A stretch of 64,000 nt of DNA from Lentisphaera profundi (GTDB lineage: Bacteria; Verrucomicrobiota; Lentisphaeria; Lentisphaerales; Lentisphaeraceae), in assembly GCF_028728065.1 (NCBI RefSeq), contig NZ_CP117811.1:1240001-1304000 (forward strand), written 5' to 3'. The translations under genes and the position numbers were made by a program. The notes below the pieces were generated by a model, which had not been told where the DNA came from, made no database searches, and saw nothing but the letters and a program-made list of their open reading frames with translations. Numbering within the stretch: position 1 is the stretch's first letter; each line of letters starts with the position of its first letter. This document shows positions 36,569 to 45,327 of the stretch, one piece after another.

Positions 36569-37306
36569 ATGAAATTACTAAGTGTCTTATTCATAGCCTT
36601 ATCTTTTGGTCTTTTGGCCGAAGATAAAAAGCCTTTGAAGATTATCCAGATTGCCGGTGGTTGCTGTCACGAATATAAAGAACAAATGAAATTAACTTCC
36701 GAAGCTTTTAAAAAGAGCTTTAACTGTACGGTCGATACTTTTGTGGATGGTAGCGATAGAACGAGTCATCATGCCAAACTGAAAGAAAAGAATTGGTCCA
36801 AAGCTTATGATGCAGTTGTTTTTAGCCTGTGCGCTGGCCACGTCAAAGATGATGAATTCATTTTAAGTATTGTCGAAGAAGCGTCTAAAAATAAAAAAGG
36901 TCTCGTCTTTCTGCATTGCTCGCTACATAATTTTCGTTCAACAAAAATTGGTACCGATGCCTGGAGAAAGCTCATGGGCTTGACTAGCATAGGGCATGAG
37001 CATAAAGGCGATCTCATTTGTGAAAATACCGATGCGACTCATCCCGTGATGAAAAACTTTCCTCCGGATTATACCTTTAAAGAAGAAGAGGTTTACATCA
37101 TTACTAAAAAAGGCGCGAATGTCAAAGAATTGGCTCGAGCTTATGGCAAGAGAACAAAAAAATGGCACCCAGTCATCTGGACCAGTGAATATGAGCAAAG
37201 TAAAATATTTGGGACTAGTATCGGCCATACGACTGCTACTTATGAAGATAAAGTCTATACAGATTTACTTTGTCGCGGCTTATTGTGGAGTGTTGGAAAA
37301 CTCTAA
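36569..37306 (+). CDS. ThuA-domain exported protein
   Basis: A 245-residue protein with signal peptide 1-17. The body is a ThuA-like, class-I-amidotransferase-fold domain: LKIIQIAGGCCHEYKEQMKL at the start, DAVVFSLCAGHVKDDE, GLVFLHCSLHNFR in the middle and HPVIWTSEYEQSKIFGTSIGH at the end. Family members in PVC bacteria sit beside sugar-oxidising dehydrogenases and are linked by name to trehalose use; the reaction is unknown. GGAG eight bases before ATG supports the start. It converges with the beta-propeller gene, their stops being 2 bp apart. The shared gap has CTAAAGTTATTTCTTTAG, a perfect 6-base stem, but no T run. Confidence 0.85.
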   Translation: MKLLSVLFIALSFGLLAEDKKPLKIIQIAGGCCHEYKEQMKLTSEAFKKSFNCTVDTFVDGSDRTSHHAKLKEKNWSKAYDAVVFSLCAGHVKDDEFILSIVEEASKNKKGLVFLHCSLHNFRSTKIGTDAWRKLMGLTSIGHEHKGDLICENTDATHPVMKNFPPDYTFKEEEVYIITKKGANVKELARAYGKRTKKWHPVIWTSEYEQSKIFGTSIGHTTATYEDKVYTDLLCRGLLWSVGKL

Positions 37307-37308
37307 AG

Positions 37309-38235
37309 TTATTTCTTTAGTGCTTCTAATTGCTTGCGGACTTGAGTAGCTTTTTTACCTTCAAGGACTTCCCAACAAGCCAGACCATTGCCTACTAAAT
37401 CAAAGTTATTGAATTCCCAGATGACTTTTTTGTTCTTATCAACTTCAAAAATTTGTGGGTTATTGGGACCTGCATGGCAGTTACCAACAATATAGTTTCC
37501 TGCTTCACTCTCTTGGATACAGGTCATCCACCCAAGCTCAATATTGCTGTTAGGAACCTTTTTGTTGATTTCCCAGATGACTTCTTTAGCTGCTGAGACT
37601 TCGAGGATTCTATTGGCCCCTCCAGCACAAATAAATGTATTGCCATTCTTTAATTTTCGTGCACCATAAACGCGACCTTTGATGGCATACTCCCAGAGGA
37701 TTTTTCCCTCAGCATCATATTCAACTACACCAAAATCTTCCGAGGCCACTACATAACCACCTGTTTTGGTCATTCGTGCCCAACGAGTATTGTGTGCACC
37801 TCTCTTTAGGGGGAATTCTTTAAGAAGTTTACCTTCTTTGTCTACATGAATAATTCTGCCAATACCACTCTCTACAATCATTGTATTGCCATTAGCTAGA
37901 CGAGAAAAGGCATGAACTTGTACATGACCTTTATTATTCTGTTTGCTTGAATCGTATTCCCAGACAATTTTATTGTCGAGAGTCACTTCCAGGATATGAG
38001 TCCAAGAGTCGTGAAAAAGTATATTTCCATTCGCTAACATTTGTACATCATGATGACCATCATGACCGGCCTTTTGACCCTTTGTCTTATACTGCCAAAT
38101 AGCTTTTCCGTCTTTATCACAGATGGCAACAATATTTTTGCCATAAGAAGCACTGACAAGAACTAAACGCTCCGCGTGAAGATTGAAAGTGACAAGACAA
38201 AATAGCGCTATTAATACTTTTGATAAATGATTCAT
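37309..38235 (-). CDS. Exported beta-propeller protein (PQQ/NHL-like)
   Basis: A 308-residue protein with signal peptide 1-21. It contains repeated short sheets with Trp motifs: KDGKAIWQYKTKG, LDNKIVWEYDSSK, AEGKILWEYAIKG, AAKEVIWEINKKV and KNKKVIWEFNNFD, about 40-45 residues apart. This is the usual layout of a PQQ-like/NHL beta-propeller with about six blades. No catalytic residues are recognised. It may bind a ligand or partner in the periplasm. It is transcribed towards the ThuA gene and probably independently. Confidence 0.8.
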   Translation of the reverse strand: MNHLSKVLIALFCLVTFNLHAERLVLVSASYGKNIVAICDKDGKAIWQYKTKGQKAGHDGHHDVQMLANGNILFHDSWTHILEVTLDNKIVWEYDSSKQNNKGHVQVHAFSRLANGNTMIVESGIGRIIHVDKEGKLLKEFPLKRGAHNTRWARMTKTGGYVVASEDFGVVEYDAEGKILWEYAIKGRVYGARKLKNGNTFICAGGANRILEVSAAKEVIWEINKKVPNSNIELGWMTCIQESEAGNYIVGNCHAGPNNPQIFEVDKNKKVIWEFNNFDLVGNGLACWEVLEGKKATQVRKQLEALKK

Positions 38236-38480
38236 AGGAGTCCAATTATTTGTTATATAGAATTATATTTATATATAGATTATTCGAAAAAATACAAGTC
38301 TTGGAGATGAGATAATCTCTGAGCACTTTAATATTGAACGAAAAAAAATGATCCAAACAATGGTTCTTTAGCGGTGATTTAGACTTTGTGAATGGAGTAC
38401 AGTATTTATGCTGCCAATCCTTTGACAAGGTCATTATCTCTTTCATATTTAGTTTGCTTAATAAATATATGGAGAAGGAA

Positions 38481-39002
38481 ATGGAAGCAAACCTATACGC
38501 ATCACCTACAGCTGATTTACAAGATGATAGCAATGCGGGTGAATTTGAACAGATACGAAATACTTACCTCAAGCATGAAGCCTCGGTTCAGTCAGTTGGA
38601 AGCCTTTATACACTGGGAGCCTTATTCTTAGGATTTGCCGCAATCGCTAGTTTCTTTTCGGGAGAAACGGAAGTTCTCATAGGAGGTGTTTTACTCGCTT
38701 TAGCAGCGCTCTATGGCTGGCTTGGAATGAGTGTTCGCAAACTTAAAAGAGGATCCAAAATAGCCGTTGGTATTCTCTCTGGTATTGGGCTTCTCGGTTT
38801 TCCGATAGGTACCATTATCAATGCCTATATACTCTATCTCGTATTTTCTGAAAAGGGAAAAATTGTTTTTTCGGATGAGTACAGAGATGCAATAGCAGCA
38901 ACCCCACATATCAAACATAAGACTTCGACGATTCTCAAAGTCTTCTTGGGTCTTTTATTGCTTGTTTTGGCTTTTGCCGTGGCGTCAACTTTCATGAACT
39001 AA
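38481..39002 (+). CDS. Small four-helix membrane protein
   Basis: About 173 residues. ATG 38481 is preferred to upstream ATGs because GGAGAAGGAA precedes it directly and it gives the start MEANLYASPTADLQDD, a pattern (N-x-YASP or YAAP) typical of small membrane proteins of PVC and proteobacterial genomes. Four hydrophobic segments follow (about 45-65, 70-88, 98-125 and 150-170). No enzymatic motif is visible. It has no obvious operon partner. Function unknown. Confidence 0.6.
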   Translation: MEANLYASPTADLQDDSNAGEFEQIRNTYLKHEASVQSVGSLYTLGALFLGFAAIASFFSGETEVLIGGVLLALAALYGWLGMSVRKLKRGSKIAVGILSGIGLLGFPIGTIINAYILYLVFSEKGKIVFSDEYRDAIAATPHIKHKTSTILKVFLGLLLLVLAFAVASTFMN

Positions 39003-39013
39003 TTTTTGACTTG

Positions 39014-39071
39014 CTTAGATCTTGAATGAATGTTCAACGCCAGTGAGTTTGAAATCTAGCCCTTGGAAGGG
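39014..39071 (-). pseudogene. 3' fragment of a DUF1501 gene
   Basis: On the minus strand this reads FQGLDFKLTGVEHSFKI in effect, matching [19 protein letters not shown] at the end of the intact gene that terminates at 39533. A few bases are missing near its end. Probably the leftover of a duplication or an earlier gene copy. Confidence 0.65.
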
Positions 39072-39135
39072 CTAAGTGAATTAAACTGATGGTGCCCCTA
39101 AATAATGGTGATTTAGCGGTAATTTAGATCTAATT

Positions 39136-39208
39136 CTATGGAACTTAAGAGATATTTGAGCTCGAAGAGCTTAGGAATGTAGCCATGGACCTAAGTCCGT
39201 GGTGTTTG
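39136..39208. repeat. 73-bp exact direct repeat, copy 1
   Basis: Identical to 39373-39445. It contains CCATGGACCTAAGTCCGTGG, an 8-base stem with four-base loop and one wobble pair, and GAGCTCGAAGAGCTT. Confidence 0.8.
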
Positions 39209-39372
39209 CATAAGAGTATCGTGCGTGCTGAAGGTACGCTGCAGGGATTTGCCTTCATACCTTCGGCATGAATATCATTTTTAATAATACCCACCGGATA
39301 AATCCGGTGGCTACCATGCTACATACCTTCGGCATGTGCTTAAATTCGCTAAGGTTTGATTTAGAGCTAATG

Positions 39373-39445
39373 CTATGGAACTTAAGAGATATTTGAGCTC
39401 GAAGAGCTTAGGAATGTAGCCATGGACCTAAGTCCGTGGTGTTTG
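39373..39445. repeat. 73-bp exact direct repeat, copy 2
   Basis: Identical to 39136-39208; similarity resumes after a short gap (AGTATCGTGCGTGC) and then meets a family-1 palindrome. Confidence 0.8.
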
Positions 39446-39462
39446 AAAACAGTATCGTGCGT

Positions 39463-39487
39463 GCCGATTAAAAATCGGCGCTCCCAG
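39463..39487. repeat. REP-like palindrome, family 1
   Basis: GCCGATTAAAAATCGGC followed by GCTCCCAG: a perfect stem with the family's flanking sequence. Confidence 0.6.
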
Positions 39488-39532
39488 TAAATATAAAATC
39501 TAACTCAAGAAGGGGAACACAGTCAGTAAGTC

Positions 39533-40933
39533 TTACTTGATTAAATCTTGAATGACTGAGGCATGTTCGACGCCGGTTAGTTTATTATCTAAACCTTGGA
39601 AGGGAAAGGTAAACCTTTCGTGATCGATACCAAGATTATGTAAAATCGTGGCATTGAGATCGTGAACACTGACGGGGTTTTCGGCGATATTATAGGCAAA
39701 CTCATCTGTAAGACCATGTGAATGACCCGCTTTGAAGCCACCACCGGCAGTCCACATCGAGAAGCATTTACCGTGATGATCGCGTCCCGCACCAAGTTTT
39801 CCTTGGGAATAAACACTGCGACCAAATTCTCCACCCCAAACCACCATGGTCTCATCCAAAAGCCCACGTTGTTTCAGATCAGTGACTAAGGCAGCGGAAG
39901 CTTGATCGGTATCATGGCATTGAGCTGTTAAATCTTTTTCTAGTTTACTATGCTGATCCCAACCACGATGCAAGAGCTGAACCATACGAATGCCACGTTC
40001 AATCATACGTCTCGCCATGAGGCAGTTATAAGCATAAGTTCCTGGCTGGCGAGCTTGTTCGCCATAAAGCTGAAAAGTACTTTCAGGCTCCTCAGAAATA
40101 TCCGCAATTTCAGGGGCTGTTTCCTGCATGCGATAAGCCATTTCATATTGCTCTATGCGAGTTTTGACTTCTGGATCACCCGCTTTATCATAATAATAAT
40201 TATTAAGTGATTTAAGTGAATCCAACATCGAGCGACGACTCGACCGACTCACGCCTTGAGGGTTTTGTAAATAGAGTATGGGATCACCTGTGCTACGCAA
40301 TTGCACTCCTTGATGAACAGAGGGTAAAAATCCGCTGCCCCACAAACGAGAAAAAATCGGCTGGCCAGGTTTTTTCCCCGTTCCTTGTGAGATCAGGATA
40401 TTGTAGGCAGGCATATTTTTATTTCGACTTCCCAGACCATGGCTTAACCAAGCGCCGAGGCTAGGGTGGCCGGGAATTTGTGAGCCGGTATTGAGGAAGG
40501 TAATTCCTGGGTCGTGATTAATCGCCTCGGTATGCATGGATTTTATGACCGTGATGTCATCGACAATTTTTGAGGTGTAGGGGAGTAGATCACTCATCCA
40601 AGTCCCGGATTGGCCGTGTTGTTTAAATTCTTTGATGGGAGCACAGACGGGAAAGCTACTCTGTCTGGAAGTCATGCCCGTTACTCGTTGCCCACCTCTT
40701 ACGGAATCGGGCAACTCAGTACCATGAAGTTTCTTTAACTCGGGGTGATAATCAAAGAGATCAATATGTGATGGACCACCCGACTGACAGAGATAAATAA
40801 TTGATTTTGCTTTGGGCGCAAAATGCGGTAAGGCTGGCTGACTTTCATTAGCCATTGATTTTAGATTTAAAGAACCAAGACCTAGAGCTGCTGATTTTAA
40901 AAAATTTCTTCGATGTAATTTCATGTCATTCAC
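39533..40933 (-). CDS. DUF1501 protein with Tat signal
   Basis: A 466-residue DUF1501 protein. The Tat signal is [16 protein letters not shown]. Blocks are [55 protein letters not shown] and GRDHHGKCF. In the fourth region WDQH replaces the WDHH of the three tandem-module proteins. It lies 2 bp downstream of a PSCyt gene, both reading leftwards, and there is no linked deacetylase or sigma gene. A fragment of its 3' end is repeated just downstream. Confidence 0.9.
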   Translation of the reverse strand: MNDMKLHRRNFLKSAALGLGSLNLKSMANESQPALPHFAPKAKSIIYLCQSGGPSHIDLFDYHPELKKLHGTELPDSVRGGQRVTGMTSRQSSFPVCAPIKEFKQHGQSGTWMSDLLPYTSKIVDDITVIKSMHTEAINHDPGITFLNTGSQIPGHPSLGAWLSHGLGSRNKNMPAYNILISQGTGKKPGQPIFSRLWGSGFLPSVHQGVQLRSTGDPILYLQNPQGVSRSSRRSMLDSLKSLNNYYYDKAGDPEVKTRIEQYEMAYRMQETAPEIADISEEPESTFQLYGEQARQPGTYAYNCLMARRMIERGIRMVQLLHRGWDQHSKLEKDLTAQCHDTDQASAALVTDLKQRGLLDETMVVWGGEFGRSVYSQGKLGAGRDHHGKCFSMWTAGGGFKAGHSHGLTDEFAYNIAENPVSVHDLNATILHNLGIDHERFTFPFQGLDNKLTGVEHASVIQDLIK

Positions 40934-40935
40934 CC

Positions 40936-43728
40936 TTAATTCCTTGTCATGCTTTCGCTGAGATTTAACAAGAGAGATGCACTAATAATCAAGGCTCCCA
41001 TCTTTTTATCGCCGTGGGCACCTGATAATTTCATCAAGTGATCAAGTTCTTTTTTGTAATACTCAAGCTGCTTATCATAAGCTTTGAGTAAAGCCTGTAA
41101 CTCTTTACCATTAGGCTCTCGACCTGTGCTCAAAATAAAGCCATGCTGGAGTTGTTCCTTAAGACTATTTGAGTGCTTTTTCATACGTATGGCCAAAGCT
41201 TCTGCGGCTTGCGTGAATTGAGGGTCATTGAGCATCACTAATGATTGTAGCGGAGTATTTGTTTGCTGACGACGCACCGTGCAAGTTTCTCGACTCGGAG
41301 CATCAAAAGCAGCCATGGCGGGGTGAGCACCCGTACGTTTAATGACCGAATACATACTTCTACGCATCATTTTACCATCAAAATAAGCCTGAGCAGTGAA
41401 AGAACCATGGCCAAAATGACTAATCTGTGCCCATAGGCCTAAGGGTTGAACGGGGTAAACGCTAGGACCACCTACATTCTCATCCAACAAGCCCGAAATC
41501 ATCAAAGCATTATCTCGTACGAATTCAGCCGTTAAACGAAAACTTGGTGCCCGATGATGCAAACGGTTGTAGGGGTCAATTTTTGCGGCCTCAGCATTAT
41601 GACGAGAGGATTGCTGATAGGTGGCCGACATGACTATGTTTTTGATTAAGCGACGAATATCCCAATCATGTTGACGCAAATCTATCGCTAAGGAATCCAG
41701 TAAATCCAGGTGTGATGGGTACTCACCCTGGGAGCCAAAATCTTCCGCTGTTTTTACAATTCCCGTTCCAAAAATCAACTGCCAGTAACGGTTAACCGCC
41801 ACGCGAGCCGTCAAAGGATTGTCCTCTGCAAGAATCCACTGTGCCAAGCCCAAGCGGTTTTTTGGGTATTTATCGTCAAATGCCAGGATTTGTCCGAGTG
41901 CTGCTGGACTCACTTCTTCACCTAATTGATCGTACTGACCGCGAATTCTCACATGGGTCTTTTTCTCTTTCCAGTCCATAATCATTACTGAAGTCTGTCC
42001 CTTATCTATTTGACTCTGTAGCGCCCGTATTTCGATTTCAATGTTGCCCACACCCTTATCGGAAGTAAAACCTAAATAATCTTTTTTCTTTTTAATTTCA
42101 GCTTGGCGCTCTCTAAGCTCTGCAATACGCTTTTTATGTGCTCCAATCATTTTACCCTTAGGCGTCAATAATGAATTCACTTTCAAGACAGGATTAGAAT
42201 TCCCCCCTTTACCAGCTCCCATGCCACTCTCAGATGAATTGTTAAAGAAAGCATACATGGAGTAGAAATCTTTTTGTGCAATAGGATCAAACTTATGATC
42301 ATGGCATTGCGCACATTTAGTGGTTAAGCCCATGAAGGTCGTAGAAACTGTATCTACCTTATCATTGTGATAAAAAGTTATGTACTCCTCGGGCAGAGTT
42401 CCACCCTCGTGAGTATTCATACCATTTCTAAGAAAACCTGTGGCAATGACTTTCTGTACTTCCTCTTCAGTCAGCTTTTGTTTTTGTTCAAGTTTAAGAA
42501 CTTCGGCCCAAGGTCCTTTTCCATAGGCATCTCGCTCCACGGCTTTTGCCCAAGGCTTATTGGGTAGTTGAGCCTGCCAAGTTTTATCTGTTACGATATA
42601 ATCATCATCCAGTGTAAGCACTGCAACAAAGCCGCCTATGGAGGCTTGGTTTTCCGCGTGGACAAAAATATCATTGTGACCTTTTTTAAGGTATTTGGCA
42701 ATATCCACTGATAAGGGTTTATTCCAATGCTCCGAACTGCCCACGAGCTGGCCATTGATTTTGAAGGTGAAATTGTCGTCACAAGTCGCCTTTAAAAGGG
42801 CTTCTTTAGGCAAACTATCTATATGAAAGCGTTTTTTTAAGTTGATCTTTTCATTAGCTTGCAGATCTTTTTTCCATATCCAAAAAGTTTCAGGTCTATC
42901 TTGTATGGGCTTAGTTACCAACAAATCTCCTGCCACTTGTTCAGTCACAAACTGATCATAAGGCTTGTTATCCATAAAAGATTTGATCACCCAATCACGC
43001 CAGGCCCACATGTCGCGGTGGTCATCAATTGAATAGCCATTGGTATCGGAATAACGCGCTGTGTCTAACCAATCTAATGCTAAGCGTTCGGCATGTGCAT
43101 CTTTAGTCAAAATTTGATCGACAAGTTTTTCATAAGCTTGTGCTGATTCATCTGCCAAAAAATCATTGACTTCTTTAAGCGTGGGAGACATGCCGGTTAA
43201 ATCTAAATAAAGTCGGCGAATCAAAGTTCTTTTATCAGCTTTATCAGAAGGACTTAAGCCCTTTTTCTCCAGCTCAGATAAAATAAAGTAATCAATCTCA
43301 TTTTGCGTCCAATCGCGCTTCTTGACCACGGGTAAAGATTTTTTCTTTGGTTTTTCAAATGCCCAGTGACCCCTGTATTCAGCGCCTTCTTCAATCCACT
43401 CTTTTATGAGGGCGATTTCCGCCGCGTTCATTTCCTTTTTGCTCTCAGGTGGCGGCATGATCTTGTCTTCATTATCACTAATGATACGCAAGTATACATG
43501 GCTTTTTAAGGCATCACCCGGTTTGATAGCCGTCTTGTCACGCCTGGTTCGATAAGCGCCCATTTCTCCTGTGGAAATATCCAAGCGCAGCTTCTTTTCA
43601 CGGCTTTCATCATCTGGACCATGGCAATGGAAACAGTATTTGGATAAGATAGGGCGGATATCTTTATTAAAGCTGACTTCAGCAAAAAGTGAGGTGCTTA
43701 AAAATAGACTGAGTAAAAATGTTTTCAT
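40936..43728 (-). CDS. Planctomycete-type cytochrome c with domain inserted into DUF1549
   Basis: A 930-residue exported protein with signal peptide 1-16. The first heme site is CFHCH (32-36). DUF1549 starts near 150 and is split: after [13 protein letters not shown] (about 275) comes a beta-rich domain, [13 protein letters not shown] (from 283) to GPWAEVL (about 406), after which DUF1549 resumes with [15 protein letters not shown] and the second heme site CAQCH. A charged helical spacer and DUF1553 ([39 protein letters not shown]) follow. In module 1 the same domain sits in a different place. A PAS-AraC regulator diverges from it 104 bp upstream, a likely controller. Confidence 0.9.
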   Translation of the reverse strand: MKTFLLSLFLSTSLFAEVSFNKDIRPILSKYCFHCHGPDDESREKKLRLDISTGEMGAYRTRRDKTAIKPGDALKSHVYLRIISDNEDKIMPPPESKKEMNAAEIALIKEWIEEGAEYRGHWAFEKPKKKSLPVVKKRDWTQNEIDYFILSELEKKGLSPSDKADKRTLIRRLYLDLTGMSPTLKEVNDFLADESAQAYEKLVDQILTKDAHAERLALDWLDTARYSDTNGYSIDDHRDMWAWRDWVIKSFMDNKPYDQFVTEQVAGDLLVTKPIQDRPETFWIWKKDLQANEKINLKKRFHIDSLPKEALLKATCDDNFTFKINGQLVGSSEHWNKPLSVDIAKYLKKGHNDIFVHAENQASIGGFVAVLTLDDDYIVTDKTWQAQLPNKPWAKAVERDAYGKGPWAEVLKLEQKQKLTEEEVQKVIATGFLRNGMNTHEGGTLPEEYITFYHNDKVDTVSTTFMGLTTKCAQCHDHKFDPIAQKDFYSMYAFFNNSSESGMGAGKGGNSNPVLKVNSLLTPKGKMIGAHKKRIAELRERQAEIKKKKDYLGFTSDKGVGNIEIEIRALQSQIDKGQTSVMIMDWKEKKTHVRIRGQYDQLGEEVSPAALGQILAFDDKYPKNRLGLAQWILAEDNPLTARVAVNRYWQLIFGTGIVKTAEDFGSQGEYPSHLDLLDSLAIDLRQHDWDIRRLIKNIVMSATYQQSSRHNAEAAKIDPYNRLHHRAPSFRLTAEFVRDNALMISGLLDENVGGPSVYPVQPLGLWAQISHFGHGSFTAQAYFDGKMMRRSMYSVIKRTGAHPAMAAFDAPSRETCTVRRQQTNTPLQSLVMLNDPQFTQAAEALAIRMKKHSNSLKEQLQHGFILSTGREPNGKELQALLKAYDKQLEYYKKELDHLMKLSGAHGDKKMGALIISASLLLNLSESMTRN

Positions 43729-43780
43729 AATATAATTCCCGATTAACTTAATTGACTTGATAGCCTAAGAATAAATTCTC

Positions 43781-43810
43781 TTGGACAAAGTGGCCCAAAG
43801 ATTGTATATT
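43781..43810 (+). promoter_or_regulatory. Possible promoter of the PAS-AraC regulator
   Basis: TTGGAC (43781-43786), an 18-base spacer and TATATT (43805-43810) lie 22 bases before the regulator's start. TTGG...CCAA flanks an interior that could serve as an operator between the divergent genes. The call is from pattern only. Confidence 0.35.
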
Positions 43811-43832
43811 TTCGGCATATAAGGAGTTTTTT

Positions 43833-44561
43833 ATGAATTTAGATTTTTTCCAGGACCTCTCTCTCGATAACTTCATCCAAAGTTTCTTTGATCAATCAGA
43901 AGATTTATTTGCCTTTGCTAAGGATTGTGATTTTCGTTTCACTATGGTCAATAGACCTTTGCTAAAAAGCCTGAATCTAAGCTCAGAAAGTGAGGTTTTA
44001 GGAAAGACGGATTACGACTTTTTTAGCCCTGGCCAAGCTGATTTATTTCGCCTTGAAGACCGAGAAGTTTTTAATACGGAAAAAATGGTGCTTAATAGGA
44101 CCTGGGGTATAGCAAACCCAAAGGGAGGAATGAACTGGTATATTTCCAGTAAATATCCTCTTAGAAATAAATCAGGGGAATTAAAAGGCCTGATTGGGAT
44201 TATGCGCAATAGTAGTAAAGTGGGCAGCTATCTAGAACCCTATGCCGAGTTGAGCCCGATCTTTAATTTTATACGAAGCAATATAGCGCGTCAAATTGAA
44301 GTGGATGAACTCGCCAAAATCATGTGCCTCTCGCTCAGTCAATTTGAACGTAAATTCAAAAAGATGATGGCGATCACACCCTTAAAATTCATCAATAAGA
44401 TGCGTATTGATTATGCTTGTGAACGACTCATAAAAAGTCACGATACACTTTCCAATATTGCCTTTGATTGTGGTTTTTTTGACCATAGCCATTTCAGCAA
44501 AATATTTAAGAGAATAAAAGGTATGAACCCAAGCGACTACCGCAAAAAATATCACGATTGA
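43833..44561 (+). CDS. PAS-domain AraC-family transcriptional regulator
   Basis: A 242-residue cytoplasmic regulator; AAGGAG before ATG supports the start. Residues 15-130 form a PAS sensor domain (DLFAFAKDCDFRFTMVNRPL; LGKTDYDFF; YPLRNKSGELKGLIGIMRN). Residues 140-242 form the double helix-turn-helix of AraC proteins (IEVDELAKIMCLSLSQFERK; LSNIAFDCGFFDHSHFSKIF; GMNPSDYRKKY). It is divergent from the PSCyt/DUF1501 operon with a 104-bp shared promoter region, so it probably controls that operon and itself. The PAS ligand is unknown. Confidence 0.88.
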   Translation: MNLDFFQDLSLDNFIQSFFDQSEDLFAFAKDCDFRFTMVNRPLLKSLNLSSESEVLGKTDYDFFSPGQADLFRLEDREVFNTEKMVLNRTWGIANPKGGMNWYISSKYPLRNKSGELKGLIGIMRNSSKVGSYLEPYAELSPIFNFIRSNIARQIEVDELAKIMCLSLSQFERKFKKMMAITPLKFINKMRIDYACERLIKSHDTLSNIAFDCGFFDHSHFSKIFKRIKGMNPSDYRKKYHD

Positions 44562-44614
44562 TTATAATTTGTTTATAACAAGTACTTATTACTATATAAG
44601 CCCTTTTGTAAAGC

Positions 44615-45283
44615 TTAGTTCCAGATTTTGTGGATGAGTGCGTAGCCCTTTGGGTCATGTTTTTTGAGCTCTGATTTTATGAATGGGAAAAAGTCATTTT
44701 TTCCAAAATAAGCTTCCGTTAATTCGGCGAAATATTCTTTTTCATTATTCATGGCATAAGCACGTTTTTTACCACCGCTAATATAATTGACCGAATCATA
44801 GATGCCTGTGTTTTTGGCATTATTATAAGCGCTGAGAATGCCCTTGTGATTATAGCTTAGAACTTGATGGTGATAGGCATGGGAAAGTTCATGTAAGATA
44901 ATCATCGGTTGATACTGAAGCCAATCTATATAGTTTTGGGCATTCTGAATTTCTATGGCCTTGGCCATTTTTGGATAGCGGCCATTTTCTCGTAACCAGC
45001 GCTCAGAAGGATGGTAGGCTGCACCAGGCTGAGAATTAAAACTAATCCAGATCTTGACTTTCTTGAGCTTCCCTAAGTGTTTTTTAGGGACTAGTTTTTC
45101 TATTTGTGCTAAGTCAATTTTGAGCTGCTCAAAAGCTTTTTTTATCGTTACTTTTTTTGTTTCATCGTCAGTTTTTTGAAGATAGACTTCCCAAGATAAG
45201 ATTTTTTCTTTGCGATAATCCGCAGCGAATAAATTCAATTGGGAAATAAAAAAAATCATTAGTATGATTGACGATTTACGCAT
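44615..45283 (-). CDS. Exported zinc metallopeptidase (HExxH)
   Basis: A 222-residue protein with signal peptide 1-21. The zinc site is HELSH (131-135) in the context IILHELSHAYHHQVL. The third ligand is probably a Glu in NEKEYFAELTEAYFG (E183 or E187), giving a gluzincin-like arrangement as in the anthrax-lethal-factor-type peptidase group. The substrate cannot be told. It stands between two PSCyt operons, 44 bp from the next gene on the same strand, and might be co-transcribed with them. Confidence 0.7.
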   Translation of the reverse strand: MRKSSIILMIFFISQLNLFAADYRKEKILSWEVYLQKTDDETKKVTIKKAFEQLKIDLAQIEKLVPKKHLGKLKKVKIWISFNSQPGAAYHPSERWLRENGRYPKMAKAIEIQNAQNYIDWLQYQPMIILHELSHAYHHQVLSYNHKGILSAYNNAKNTGIYDSVNYISGGKKRAYAMNNEKEYFAELTEAYFGKNDFFPFIKSELKKHDPKGYALIHKIWN

Positions 45284-45327
45284 TTGAGTAGGCTCTTTAA
45301 ATTATCGCTTCTATAAATTGAAATAGG

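Larger units (their letters stand above)
39003..39532. other. Intergenic region with gene relic and hairpin repeats
   Basis: No intact gene. The stretch holds a copy of the 3' end of a DUF1501 gene (39014-39071), two identical 73-bp repeats (39136, 39373), the perfect hairpin CCACCGGATAAATCCGGTGG (39291-39310), two copies of CATACCTTCGGCATG (39256-39270, 39322-39336) and a family-1 palindrome (39463-39487). Confidence 0.65.

Noticed and set aside
37300-37322. Rho-independent terminator between ThuA and the propeller gene
   Set aside because: CTAAAGTTATTTCTTTAG forms a weak AT-rich stem without a T run; it overlaps both stop codons and may be chance.
44562-44614. Bidirectional terminator between the AraC and metallopeptidase genes
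   Set aside because: Only a weak TTATAA...TTATAA pair is seen, with no GC-rich stem.
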